A stretch of DNA of 64,000 nt from positions 1 through 64,000 of the forward strand of contig NZ_BSTL01000018.1 in the NCBI RefSeq assembly GCF_030269485.1. Reading direction: 5' to 3'. The notes beneath the pieces are model-generated. The model ran no database searches. It was not told where the DNA came from and worked only from the letters and a program-made list of their open reading frames with translations. This DNA is from Actinoplanes sp. NBRC 103695. GTDB lineage: Bacteria; Actinomycetota; Actinomycetes; Mycobacteriales; Micromonosporaceae. Both the position numbers and the translations under genes were made by a program. Positions 48,581-56,672 of this stretch are shown here, piece by piece; position 1 is the stretch's first letter, and each line of letters starts with the position of its first letter.

Positions 48581-49126
48581 GTGTTTACTCGTCGGCTCGT
48601 GGTGGGACTGGTCGCCCTGTCCGTGGCGCTCATTGCCGGCTGTGGCCCAGCGAAGCCGGATGGTAAACCGACGCCTTCGCCGTCGCCGTCAGCCAGTCCG
48701 AGCCCGAGCCCTCGCGCGGCGGCCGAGCGCGACGCGTTGGCCGCCTACGGCGCGATGTGGCAGGCGATGGCGAAGGCCGGCGAGGTTCCCGACCCTGATG
48801 CGCCAGAGCTGCGTCAGTACGCGACCGATCAGGCGCTGGCCCGGATCGTCAGCGCACTCTTCACCTACCAGCAGACCGGCGTAGTCACGCATGGCGCCCC
48901 AACCACGAACGCACGGGTGACCGGCGCGAGTCCCGCCGACGCGCCCACCGAGGTCAACGTCGTCGACTGCGGCGACTCAACGAACTGGACGAAGCACAAG
49001 AAGGCAACTGGAGAGTTGATCAAGGACGATCCGCGAGGACGTCGCAACATCACCGCCGTCGTCAAGTCTGTCGATGGCTCATGGAGGGTGACCTCGTTCG
49101 ATGTGGGGGACATCGGATCATGCTGA
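48581..49126 (+). CDS. Putative lipoprotein at the head of the Tad cluster
   Basis: A 181-residue protein. The signal sequence RRLVVGLVALSVALIAGCG ends in a lipobox (IAGC), so the Cys at about residue 21 would be lipidated. A Pro/Ser-rich linker follows, and then a compact domain of about 130 residues with two cysteines (VVDCGDS and the C-terminal GSC) likely disulphide-bonded. Its job is unknown; the place at the head of a pilus operon suggests envelope assembly. Start is GTG with ggggagg upstream. Confidence 0.82.
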   Translation: MFTRRLVVGLVALSVALIAGCGPAKPDGKPTPSPSPSASPSPSPRAAAERDALAAYGAMWQAMAKAGEVPDPDAPELRQYATDQALARIVSALFTYQQTGVVTHGAPTTNARVTGASPADAPTEVNVVDCGDSTNWTKHKKATGELIKDDPRGRRNITAVVKSVDGSWRVTSFDVGDIGSC

Positions 49127-50031
49127 ACTTCATACGCGTGGCGGCGGCCATCGTCATCACGGGAACGGCCCTGCTCGTTGCTCCTGCGCCTGCACATGCC
49201 GACCCGTTCGGCGACACCCGGTGCGACAAGAATCAGAGCGCTCCAGGATGTGACGTCACCGCGGGCAACACCTCAGGCAACGGCACTTCCAACACTGGTA
49301 ACAAAGGCGGCCGAGGTGGAGACGGCAAGTGCCGCAATCCATCTGGCGTGGTAATTCCGTGCGAGCGCGATGGGGCATGGGCCGGTGCCGATGGCTGCTA
49401 CTACGCGCCAGCCGATCCGTCGCCGTCCACGATCGAGGCTTTGGGCGGCCAGCCGGCCGGCGAAGGCGGCTGGTACCAGAAGACGTGCTATGGGCAGGAC
49501 GGCACGGCAACGACCGGCTTCGGCGGACCGGTGTGGATGGCTGGTGCTCCGCCGGTCGTTTCGCCGGAGGTGCTGGCACGGCAGGCGCGGGCTCGGCTGA
49601 ATTTGCCGACGGTGGTAATCAAGATGAACCCGCCGGGCGACCAGCTCGTCAACCTGCCGGTCTGGTTGACGCTCGAGCCCGCGTCGTGGAAGCCCCAGTC
49701 GGCGACCGCCTCGGTTCCTGGCGTGAGCGTCACGGCAACGGCCCGACCGGTGAAGGCGGCCTGGTCGATGGGCGACGGCACGACGGTGACTTGCGCGGGA
49801 CCGGGCACGGCGTGGACCTCGGTTACCGATCCGGCGAAGGCGTCCCCGGACTGCGGACACGTCTACCGGCGGTCCTCGGCGAACGCGCCGGGCGCCACGT
49901 ACAGCGTGACGGTCACGGTGACGTGGGAGGTGACCTGGGCCGGAGCCGGACAGACCGGCACGGTGCCGGGCCTGACAACGACGGGACAGGCACAGACCCG
50001 AGTCCAGGAGTCGCAGGCGGTCGTCAGCTAA
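49120..50031 (+). CDS. Secreted protein of the Tad cluster
   Basis: A 303-residue protein with a clear signal peptide (FIRVAAAIVITGTALLVAPA, then AHA cleavage). Its mature part begins with a Gly/Asn-rich, Cys-containing stretch, then a region with GCYYAPADPSPST and a beta-rich C-terminal domain (YSVTVTVTWEVTWAGAGQTG). Homologues are found in actinobacterial Tad loci and may be surface or pilus-associated. The ATG at 49120 overlaps the lipoprotein gene by seven bases. Confidence 0.82.
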   Translation: MLNFIRVAAAIVITGTALLVAPAPAHADPFGDTRCDKNQSAPGCDVTAGNTSGNGTSNTGNKGGRGGDGKCRNPSGVVIPCERDGAWAGADGCYYAPADPSPSTIEALGGQPAGEGGWYQKTCYGQDGTATTGFGGPVWMAGAPPVVSPEVLARQARARLNLPTVVIKMNPPGDQLVNLPVWLTLEPASWKPQSATASVPGVSVTATARPVKAAWSMGDGTTVTCAGPGTAWTSVTDPAKASPDCGHVYRRSSANAPGATYSVTVTVTWEVTWAGAGQTGTVPGLTTTGQAQTRVQESQAVVS

Positions 50032-50078
50032 CGCAGTCACGTTTTCGTTCGAGCGCCGATTCGGGAAGGACAACGGTC

Positions 50079-50795
50079 ATGGCGCTAGGTTCCGCACGCC
50101 CAAATGTAGGGCTTGAAGATCGTCCGACAGCGTCCGCGCCGCGTGCGGGGCGGGGACCGTGGCGGGCGGCCCGGCGGCGTCGACGGTTGCCGTTCGTCGC
50201 GTTGGGCGGGTTGCTGGTCATCGTGTGCGTGCTGGCGTACGCCTACGGCGCGGTCCGGCTCGGCGACCGCATCCAGGTGCTGGCGGTGGCCCGGACCGTC
50301 GCGGCCGGTCAGGCGCTAACAACGGTGGACCTCAAACAGGTCTCCGCCGCCCGGGACTCTGGGGTCCAGCTGATCCCGGCCGACCAGGCTACGCAGGTGG
50401 TCGGCCGCACGGCCGTGGTGCCGCTGGTGGCCGGCACGCTGCTGACCCCGGAGCTGCTCGGCGATGCGGCGTTCCCGCCGTCCGGGAAGGTGACCGCCTC
50501 GGTGGCGCTCAAGCCCGGTCAGTACCCGCAAGGGCTGGCGCCCGGCGCACGGGTGCTGGTGTACGTCTCGGCGAACGCGCAGGGCGGCGCCCAGCCGGCT
50601 CCGGCGGCCAGCTCCACCGGCAACGGATCGACTCCGGCACGGCTGCCGGCGGTGGTCCTCGATGTGGACCTGGCGGGCGATGGTCAGGGCGCGACCGTCG
50701 TGACATTGCTGCTGGATGCCTCCGATGGTCCTCGGTTGGCGGCGGCCCCGGCCGGTGGCGTGGTGCTGATGCAGACCGCGCCGGGAGGGAACTGA
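50079..50795 (+). CDS. SAF-domain protein, CpaB-like pilus assembly protein
   Basis: A 238-residue protein. One transmembrane helix (LPFVALGGLLVIVCVLAYAY) precedes the SAF domain: VLAVARTVAAGQALTTVDLK and VVGRTAVVPLVAGTLLTPEL. CpaB/RcpC proteins sit in the envelope and support the Flp pilus channel; here the protein would act outside the single membrane. The ATG at 50079 has gggaagga upstream. The next gene begins one base after its stop. Confidence 0.87.
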   Translation: MALGSARPNVGLEDRPTASAPRAGRGPWRAARRRRRLPFVALGGLLVIVCVLAYAYGAVRLGDRIQVLAVARTVAAGQALTTVDLKQVSAARDSGVQLIPADQATQVVGRTAVVPLVAGTLLTPELLGDAAFPPSGKVTASVALKPGQYPQGLAPGARVLVYVSANAQGGAQPAPAASSTGNGSTPARLPAVVLDVDLAGDGQGATVVTLLLDASDGPRLAAAPAGGVVLMQTAPGGN

Positions 50796-50796
50796 C

Positions 50797-51609
50797 ATGC
50801 CGTTGCTGGCAGTGACGTACGTGAAGGGACGTCCCGGCGCGACCACGACGGCGCTTGGCCTGGCTGTGACCGCACCTGCCGAGGCACGGGCGGTGCTGGT
50901 GGAGTGCGATCCGGCGGGCGGGGACCTGATGCGCCGGCACGAGTTGGCCGCCGTACCGAGCCTGGTGGACCTGGCCGCCGCCGCGCGGGGCTCGTCGAGC
51001 CCGGCCAATGTGTTCGCCACGGCGGCGCAGGCGGTGACGCTGCGGGAGGCGACGGCGAGTGTCGTGGTCGCCCCGGCTGGCGGGGCGCAGACCCGCGCCG
51101 CGCTACCGGAGCTGACCGGAGTCGGGCGGGCGGTGCTGGCCGCCGCCGACCGGACGGTGGTGGCTGACTGCGGTCGGTTGGCCCCGGGCTCGCCGGTGTG
51201 GCCGCTGCTGCGGCTGGCCGATGTGGTCGTCGTGGTCGCCCGTGCCCGCACCGACGAGTTGGCCCACCTGCGCGAGCACCTGGGCGAGTTGGTCGATGCA
51301 GGCGCGGGCCGGCTGGTGGTGCTGCTCGGCGCGGGAGGGGTTTACCCGGCGACGGACGTCGCGGACGTGTTGCAGGCGCACGTCGCCGAGGAACTGGCCG
51401 GCGACCCGGCGGCGGTCAACGTGCTCGGGCCGCTGCCGCACGATCGCCGCGCGGCGGCGGTGCTCGGCGGGGAGCTGGTAGCCGGCCGCCGGTGGCGGCG
51501 CCTGCCGCTGATGGCTGCCTACGCGCGCCTGTGGATCGACCTTGCCCCGATCCTGCCCACCGAACCGACCGAGCAGGCCGCTGACATCAGCACGGAGGCG
51601 ACGCCATGA
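50797..51609 (+). CDS. TadZ/CpaE-like MinD-type ATPase
   Basis: A 270-residue P-loop protein. The deviant Walker A of the MinD/ParA type is seen as KGRPGATTTALGLAV, and VLVECDPAGGDLM holds the second conserved Asp. TVVADCGRL and VVVVARARTDELAHLREHL follow as in the family. It probably places the Tad machinery at the cell pole or membrane. gggaggg precedes the ATG. ATGA overlap with tadA downstream. Confidence 0.86.
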   Translation: MPLLAVTYVKGRPGATTTALGLAVTAPAEARAVLVECDPAGGDLMRRHELAAVPSLVDLAAAARGSSSPANVFATAAQAVTLREATASVVVAPAGGAQTRAALPELTGVGRAVLAAADRTVVADCGRLAPGSPVWPLLRLADVVVVVARARTDELAHLREHLGELVDAGAGRLVVLLGAGGVYPATDVADVLQAHVAEELAGDPAAVNVLGPLPHDRRAAAVLGGELVAGRRWRRLPLMAAYARLWIDLAPILPTEPTEQAADISTEATP

Positions 51610-52994
51610 CCCGTCCGTTTCTGCCGGACCCGGGCGCCGGGGACGCCAGCGAGATCAACGTTGTGCGGCGTATCCGCCGGGAGGTAGCCGAGCGGCTCAC
51701 CCGCGCCACCCGGACGCGCGAGAGCGGCACCGGCGCGCCGATGCTCGCCGACGAACAGGCCGCAACGACCCGCCGCCTGATCACCGAGGCCCTCGACGCA
51801 TACGCCACGGCCGAGATGAACGCCGGCCGGCCGCCGCTGCGCCCAGATGCGGAGTCACGGGTGGCCCGTGCGGTTGCCGACATGCTGCTCGGCGCCGGAG
51901 GGCTGCAACCGCTGCTCAGCGACGAACAGATCGAGGAGGTCAACGCCAACGGCTGTGACCAGGTGTTCGTTCGCTACGCCGACGGCACCCGCGCCCAGGT
52001 CGCACCGATCGCTGACTCCGATGCAGAGATGGTGGAACTGATCCGCCGGTTGGCCGCCGAGGCTGGCCGGGCCGAGACTGGCGGCGAGGGCGCCGAAGAA
52101 CGCCGCTGGGACCGAGCGGCGCCCATCCTCAATCTCCAGCTCGCCGACGGTTCCCGTCTGCACGCGATCATGTCGGTGACCAAACGGCCGGCGTTGTCGA
52201 TCCGCCGCCACGGCTACGTCAAGGTCACCCTGACCGACCTGGAGCAACTCGGCACCGTCAACCTCGTGCTGCGCGAGCTGCTGACCGCGGCGGTGCTGGC
52301 TCGGTTGAACGTGCTCATCGCCGGGCGAACCGGGGCGGGCAAGACCACGCTGTTGCGGGCGCTCGCCTCGGCGATTGACCCGCAGGAGCGGATCGTGACC
52401 ATCGAGGACACCTACGAGCTGGCGTTGGACGCGGACAAAGCGGTGCACCCAGACGTGGTGCCATTGCAGTCGCGGGAGGCCAACGTCGAGGGTGAAGGTG
52501 CCATCGACATGAGCCTGCTGTTCCGCTCTGGTCTGCGGATGTCGCCGGACCGGGTGATCGTCGGGGAGATCCGTGGCCACGAGGTCATCCCGATGCTCAA
52601 CGCGATGAGCCAGGGCAACGACGGGTCGTTGGGCACCATCCACGCCTCGTCGTCGGTCGGGGCGTTCAACAAGCTCGTGCTCTACGCCGCACAAGCCCCG
52701 GAACGTCTCGCTCCGGCAACGACGAACCTGCTGGTCGCAGAGGCGGTGCATCTGGTGGTGCACCTGGGCTTCACCGGGCGCGGCGGTGGCCGGGCGCTCA
52801 CCTCGGTCCGGGAAGTGGTCGGCGCTGACGGGCTGACCGTCGCCTCCAACGAGGTGTTCCGGCCCGGCGCGGACGGTCGGGCCGTCCCGGGGTCGCCGCC
52901 GTCGACCGCGCTGTTGTCGGCGCTGGCCGCGTCCGGCTTCGATCCGGGCCTGCTCGACGACGCCCGCACCGCCCCGGGCGGGGGGTGGACGTGA
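51606..52994 (+). CDS. tadA: TadA/CpaF pilus secretion ATPase
   Basis: A 462-residue secretion ATPase. The N-terminal domain ends before IEEVNANGCDQVFVRYADG. The C-terminal motor has Walker A AGRTGAGKTTLLRALASAI, the Asp box TIEDTYEL, Walker B VIVGEIRGHEVIPML and the His box SLGTIHASS. It powers pilin polymerisation at the inner face of the membrane through TadB/TadC. ATGA overlap with the gene before and TGATG with the gene after fix it in the Tad operon. Confidence 0.94.
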   Translation: MTRPFLPDPGAGDASEINVVRRIRREVAERLTRATRTRESGTGAPMLADEQAATTRRLITEALDAYATAEMNAGRPPLRPDAESRVARAVADMLLGAGGLQPLLSDEQIEEVNANGCDQVFVRYADGTRAQVAPIADSDAEMVELIRRLAAEAGRAETGGEGAEERRWDRAAPILNLQLADGSRLHAIMSVTKRPALSIRRHGYVKVTLTDLEQLGTVNLVLRELLTAAVLARLNVLIAGRTGAGKTTLLRALASAIDPQERIVTIEDTYELALDADKAVHPDVVPLQSREANVEGEGAIDMSLLFRSGLRMSPDRVIVGEIRGHEVIPMLNAMSQGNDGSLGTIHASSSVGAFNKLVLYAAQAPERLAPATTNLLVAEAVHLVVHLGFTGRGGGRALTSVREVVGADGLTVASNEVFRPGADGRAVPGSPPSTALLSALAASGFDPGLLDDARTAPGGGWT

Positions 52995-53890
52995 TGGCGT
53001 TGACGGTGCCGCTGGCGGCGCTGCTCGGCGCCGGAACCGCGTTCGGGCTGTTGCTGATCGTGTTGGGCCTGGCGGGACGGGACGATGGGCCCGGCGACCT
53101 CGACACGGCGTCGTGGTTGTCGAGGTTCACCTCGGCCCGTGGGCCGATCGACCGGCGCCGGGTAGCCCTGTGCCTGGTCGTCGGTGTCCTCGTCGGTGTG
53201 GTGACCCGGTGGCCGGTCGCGGCCATGCTGTCGGCGGCGGGGGCGTGGGTGCTGCCGCAGATCATCGGACCGGACCGCGACCACGCCCGGCGGGTGGACC
53301 GTATCGAGGCCATCGCCACCTGGGCCGAGTCGCTGCGGGATAACCTGTCCGGCGCGGCCGGGCTGGAGCAGGCGATCACCGCCAGCGCCATCGAATCGCC
53401 GGAGCCCATCCGGGACGAGGTAACTCGGCTCGCCACGCGCCTGCAGCGTAGTTGGCGGCTGCGCGACGCGCTGCGCGCGTTCGCCGCCGAGCTGGCCGAC
53501 CCGACCGCTGATCTCGTGGTCGCCGGGCTGGTGATGGCCGCGCGGGGCAGTGCCGGGCAGCTCGGTGACGTGCTGGGCGAGCTGGCTGCGTCCGCACGGG
53601 CGAAGGTGGCCTCCCGCCAGCGCATCGCCGCCGGGCGGAAACGCAACCGGACCTCCGCACGGGTCATCGTCGCCACCACCCTGGCGATGGCCGGGTTGTT
53701 GACGCTGCTCAACAAGGGCTTTCTGGCGCCGTTCGACTCGGCGTCCGGGCAGCTCGTGTTGTTGCTTGGCGTAGGCGGTTGCTTCGCGGTTGCGTTCGGC
53801 TGGCTCGCCCGGTTGATGCGGGACCGCGACACCTCCCGAATCCTGGCGGGCGTCGCTACCCCGGCCGAGTCCGAGGCGGTGCCGACATGA
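52994..53890 (+). CDS. tadB: TadB-like pilus platform membrane protein
   Basis: A 298-residue T2SF-domain membrane protein. It has N-terminal helices (VPLAALLGAGTAFGLLLIVL), a cytoplasmic T2SF region with AESLRDNLSGAAGLEQAITA, and C-terminal helices. TadB forms the inner-membrane platform with TadC and couples to TadA. The ATG at 52994 overlaps the tadA stop; GTG codons at 52985 and 52991 are alternatives. Its stop overlaps the tadC ATG. Confidence 0.88.
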   Translation: MALTVPLAALLGAGTAFGLLLIVLGLAGRDDGPGDLDTASWLSRFTSARGPIDRRRVALCLVVGVLVGVVTRWPVAAMLSAAGAWVLPQIIGPDRDHARRVDRIEAIATWAESLRDNLSGAAGLEQAITASAIESPEPIRDEVTRLATRLQRSWRLRDALRAFAAELADPTADLVVAGLVMAARGSAGQLGDVLGELAASARAKVASRQRIAAGRKRNRTSARVIVATTLAMAGLLTLLNKGFLAPFDSASGQLVLLLGVGGCFAVAFGWLARLMRDRDTSRILAGVATPAESEAVPT

Positions 53891-54786
53891 CCGGGATGGT
53901 GTTGCTGGCCGGGCTCGGCACCGGTCTCGGGTTGTGGCTGATCGTGGTGGGCTGGTTCCCCCGTCCGCCTCGGCTGGACAAGGCCCTCGACGCCCCGTAC
54001 GGGCTGAGCCGGACCGCCGACGCTGAGGTGGATGCGCAGTCGTCGGGGTGGACCGGGCGGTGGGGTCGCCCGGCGGTGCGGTGGCTGCGCCGTGCCGGCC
54101 TGCCACTGGCCTCGACCCGCCGTGACCTCGCCACCCTCGACAAGCCGGTCGACGTGCACCTGGCTGAGCAGGCCACCGCGACGGTGTTCGGGCTGCTCCT
54201 GCCGCCGTGCGCCGCCGCGTTGCTCGCCTTCGCCGGCCTCAACATCGGCGCGGCCACGCCCGCTGCCGCCTCGCTCGTCTTGGGTCTGGCCGGGTTCCTC
54301 GCCCCGGAGCTGTCGGTGCGGTCGGAGGCGGCTAAGCATCGGGCGGCGTTCCGCGACGCGCTGTCGTCCTTCCTGGATCTGGTCGTGATCAGCCTGGCCT
54401 CCGGCGCCGGCGTGGACCAGGCCCTCGACGACGCGGCCAAGGTCGGGTCCGGTCCCGCGTACACCGAACTGCGCTATGCGTTGACCGAGGCGCGGCTGGC
54501 CCGGGTACCGCCCTGGGACATCCTCGCCGCACTGGGCCGGCGGGTCGCGGTGGCCGAGTTGCAGCAACTCGCCGCCACCGTGGGACTGGCCGGCACTGAA
54601 GGGGCAAAGGTCCGCGCCTCGCTGCGGTCCCGCGCCATCGCCCTGCGAGCCCGGCAGCTCACCGACGCCGAAGGCGAGGCCAACGCCGCGACCGAACGCA
54701 TGGCCCTGCCCATCGTCGCCCTGTTCGCCGGATTCTTGATCTTCCTCGGCTACCCGGCGATGGCCGCCGTGCTCGGCGGGCTGTAG
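53887..54786 (+). CDS. tadC: TadC-like pilus platform membrane protein
   Basis: A 299-residue T2SF protein. The domain is recognisable as HRAAFRDALSSFLDLVVISL followed by SGAGVDQALDDAAKVG, with helices on both sides and a C-terminal anchor PIVALFAGFLIFLGYP. It pairs with TadB as the platform for Flp pilus assembly. ATGA overlap with tadB. Confidence 0.89.
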   Translation: MTGMVLLAGLGTGLGLWLIVVGWFPRPPRLDKALDAPYGLSRTADAEVDAQSSGWTGRWGRPAVRWLRRAGLPLASTRRDLATLDKPVDVHLAEQATATVFGLLLPPCAAALLAFAGLNIGAATPAAASLVLGLAGFLAPELSVRSEAAKHRAAFRDALSSFLDLVVISLASGAGVDQALDDAAKVGSGPAYTELRYALTEARLARVPPWDILAALGRRVAVAELQQLAATVGLAGTEGAKVRASLRSRAIALRARQLTDAEGEANAATERMALPIVALFAGFLIFLGYPAMAAVLGGL

Positions 54787-54861
54787 CGATGATCCCGGCC
54801 AGCCCTCCGAACCCGAGCAATCCGCAACCTGCCCCGGCAGCAACCGCATTGGAGGAACACC

Positions 54862-55053
54862 ATGCCCGCTCTCGTCTCGTACCTGGCCGCCGAGCTGCGG
54901 CGCCGCTGGCGCGCGGTCCGCGACACCAAGGACGGTGGCTACTCCACCGAGGCCGTCCTCGTCACCGCCCTGCTGGTGACGCTGGCCATCGTGGTTATCG
55001 CCATCATCGCGCTCAAGGTCACCAGCAAGGCCAACAGCATCAACCTCGGCTGA
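54862..55053 (+). CDS. Flp-like pilin / small pseudopilin
   Basis: A 63-residue peptide. A basic N-terminal stretch ends in DTKDGGYSTEAVLVTALLV, where the Gly-Tyr-Ser-Thr-Glu region is a likely prepilin cleavage site with the Glu at +5-like position, followed by one long hydrophobic helix to the end. This is the probable major pilin, to be processed by the peptidase at 46738-47400. ggaggaa precedes the ATG. Confidence 0.82.
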   Translation: MPALVSYLAAELRRRWRAVRDTKDGGYSTEAVLVTALLVTLAIVVIAIIALKVTSKANSINLG

Positions 55054-55058
55054 CAACG

Positions 55059-55547
55059 ATGCCAGCGGTGATCAGGTCCCCCGATCGCCACGCCGAGCGC
55101 CACTCCTCCCCGATGCTCGGCGTGGCCGGGCGGCTGCGCGCCCGATGGCGGCGCGTGGCCGCCCGCCCGGACGCGGGCGCGGCCAGCGCCGAGCTGGTCA
55201 TCGCCATGCCGCTGCTGCTGCTCATGGTCATGTTCGTGATCCAGGCCGGGGTGTGGATGCACGCCACCCACGTCGCGCAGGCCGCCGCGACCCGCGCGGC
55301 GAACGCTGCCGCCGCCTACCAGGCCAGCGCCGCCGCCGGACAGGACGCGGGCAGTCAAACGCTCGCCGCCATCGGCAGCGGAGTGCTCAAGAACCCGTCA
55401 GTGTCGGTGACCCGCACCGCCACCGAAGTCCGCGTCGAGATCAGCGGGACCGCCGCGACCGTCGTCCCCGGCATCAAGTGGACTGTCCGGGCCGTCGTCG
55501 TGCGCCCGGTCGAGCGCTTCGTGCCCGACACCGGAGCAGCACCATGA
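55059..55547 (+). CDS. TadE family pseudopilin
   Basis: A 162-residue protein. After a basic leader, DAGAASAELVIAMPLLLLMV is the TadE signature: a Glu-containing segment and a transmembrane helix. A short outer domain (SVTRTATEVRVEISGTAATV) follows. It would be cleaved by the prepilin peptidase and act as a minor pseudopilin. It starts five bases after the pilin stop and overlaps the next TadE-like gene as ATGA. Confidence 0.86.
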   Translation: MPAVIRSPDRHAERHSSPMLGVAGRLRARWRRVAARPDAGAASAELVIAMPLLLLMVMFVIQAGVWMHATHVAQAAATRAANAAAAYQASAAAGQDAGSQTLAAIGSGVLKNPSVSVTRTATEVRVEISGTAATVVPGIKWTVRAVVVRPVERFVPDTGAAP

Positions 55548-56071
55548 GCCCCGCACGGGTGCGCACCGCGCTGGCCGCCCAGCTGCGCAGGTTGACCGCC
55601 ACCGGAGACGCCGGGTCCAGCACCGCCGAGGCGGCGCTGGTCGCCCCGCTGCTCGTCGCGGTGCTGCTGTTCGTGGTGTTGTGCGGACGGCTGGTGTCGG
55701 CGCAGATGGACCTCGACGCCGCCGCCAGCGCCGCGGCCCGCGCAGCCTCGCTCGCGCGCAGCGACAGCGCCGCCCGCGCCGAGGCCGACCGGACCGCCCG
55801 GGACACCCTCGCCGCCCGGGGCGTCACCTGCCAGCAGGTCACCGTCAGCGTCTCCACCGGCGGGCTTCAACCCGGCGGCGCGGTCACCGTCACCGTCTCG
55901 TGCACGGTGCCGCTGGCCGATCTCGCGCTGCTGTCCGTGCCCGGTTCCCGCACCGTGCAGGCCACCGCGACCTCACCCATCGACGTGTGGCGCGGCACAG
56001 CTCTCGGGTTCGGTAATCCTGCCGATCGTCTTCTCGTCCTGAATGGAGCAGACAGTGGCCTCCCCGGTTGA
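55544..56071 (+). CDS. TadE/TadG-like pseudopilin
   Basis: A 175-residue protein. The pattern GDAGSSTAEAALVAPLLVAV with a following helix matches TadE-like proteins; the Ala-rich helix SAQMDLDAAASAAARAASLA leads to an outer beta domain. It is a second minor pseudopilin. ATGA overlap with the gene before. Confidence 0.84.
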   Translation: MSPARVRTALAAQLRRLTATGDAGSSTAEAALVAPLLVAVLLFVVLCGRLVSAQMDLDAAASAAARAASLARSDSAARAEADRTARDTLAARGVTCQQVTVSVSTGGLQPGGAVTVTVSCTVPLADLALLSVPGSRTVQATATSPIDVWRGTALGFGNPADRLLVLNGADSGLPG

Positions 56072-56153
56072 CAAGACCGCCGACTCGCCGGACGCCCACG
56101 CCGATGCCCGGTTCGCCGCGTACCTCGCCGCCCTCGCCGGGTGCGTGTCATGA
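56055..56153 (+). CDS. Possible tiny ORF coupled to the third TadE/G gene
   Basis: A frame of 32 codons from GTG (or 36 from the ATG at 56043) encodes a soluble Ala/Asp-rich peptide containing DARFAAYLAALAGCVS. tggagcaga precedes the GTG, and its stop overlaps the next ATG as ATGA. Such overlap makes translation plausible, and the peptide may only couple translation. I know no family for it. Confidence 0.4.
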   Translation: MASPVDKTADSPDAHADARFAAYLAALAGCVS

Positions 56154-56644
56154 CGCGCCGCGAGCATCATCGTCGGCCGAAGGCTCGCCCGAGGCGGCGG
56201 ATTGCTGCGGTGCGGCGGTGGCTGCGCGAGCGTACCGGCGGTGACGCCGGCCAGGTGACCCCATTCGCGGTCCTCCTGATCGTGGCTCTCCTCGCGGTGG
56301 CGGGACTGGTGCTTGACGCCGGACTGGCGTTGTCGCAGAAGGTCCGCGCGTTGGACATCGCGCAGGCGGCGGCGCGGGCCGGGGCGCAGGAGCTCGACCT
56401 GTACAAGTACCGCACCAGCAACGTCGCCGAACTCGACCCGGCCCGTGCCGCGTCCGCCGCGCGAACGTGGCTCGCCTCGGCCGGTGCGGACGGCGAGGCC
56501 ACCGCGACCACGACCACCGTCACGGTCACGGTCCGGCGCACGAGCAACACCCAGCTCCTGCAAATCGTCGGCGTGCGGCAGCTCAGCGTGTCCGCCACCG
56601 CGACCGCCACCGCCGTACAGGGCGTCACCGGCCCCAACACCTGA
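56150..56644 (+). CDS. TadE/G-like pilus assembly protein (Flp pilus-assembly TadE/G-like)
   Basis: A 164-residue protein. RTGGDAGQVTPFAVLLIVALLA gives the TadG-like processing region and one transmembrane helix (quoted here in two parts of the same segment). VLDAGLALSQKVRALDIAQA and an Ala-rich helix follow, then a beta domain rich in Thr and Val. It is the third TadE/G-like protein and a likely minor component at the pilus base. Confidence 0.83.
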   Translation: MTRREHHRRPKARPRRRIAAVRRWLRERTGGDAGQVTPFAVLLIVALLAVAGLVLDAGLALSQKVRALDIAQAAARAGAQELDLYKYRTSNVAELDPARAASAARTWLASAGADGEATATTTTVTVTVRRTSNTQLLQIVGVRQLSVSATATATAVQGVTGPNT

Positions 56645-56672
56645 CCCTCGAATCCTGAGAGGACACCCGCGC

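Noticed and set aside
52798..55056. Very long minus-strand frame opposite the Tad genes (752 codons)
   Set aside because: TadA, TadB, TadC and the pilin on the plus strand are unambiguous; the antisense product is low-complexity.
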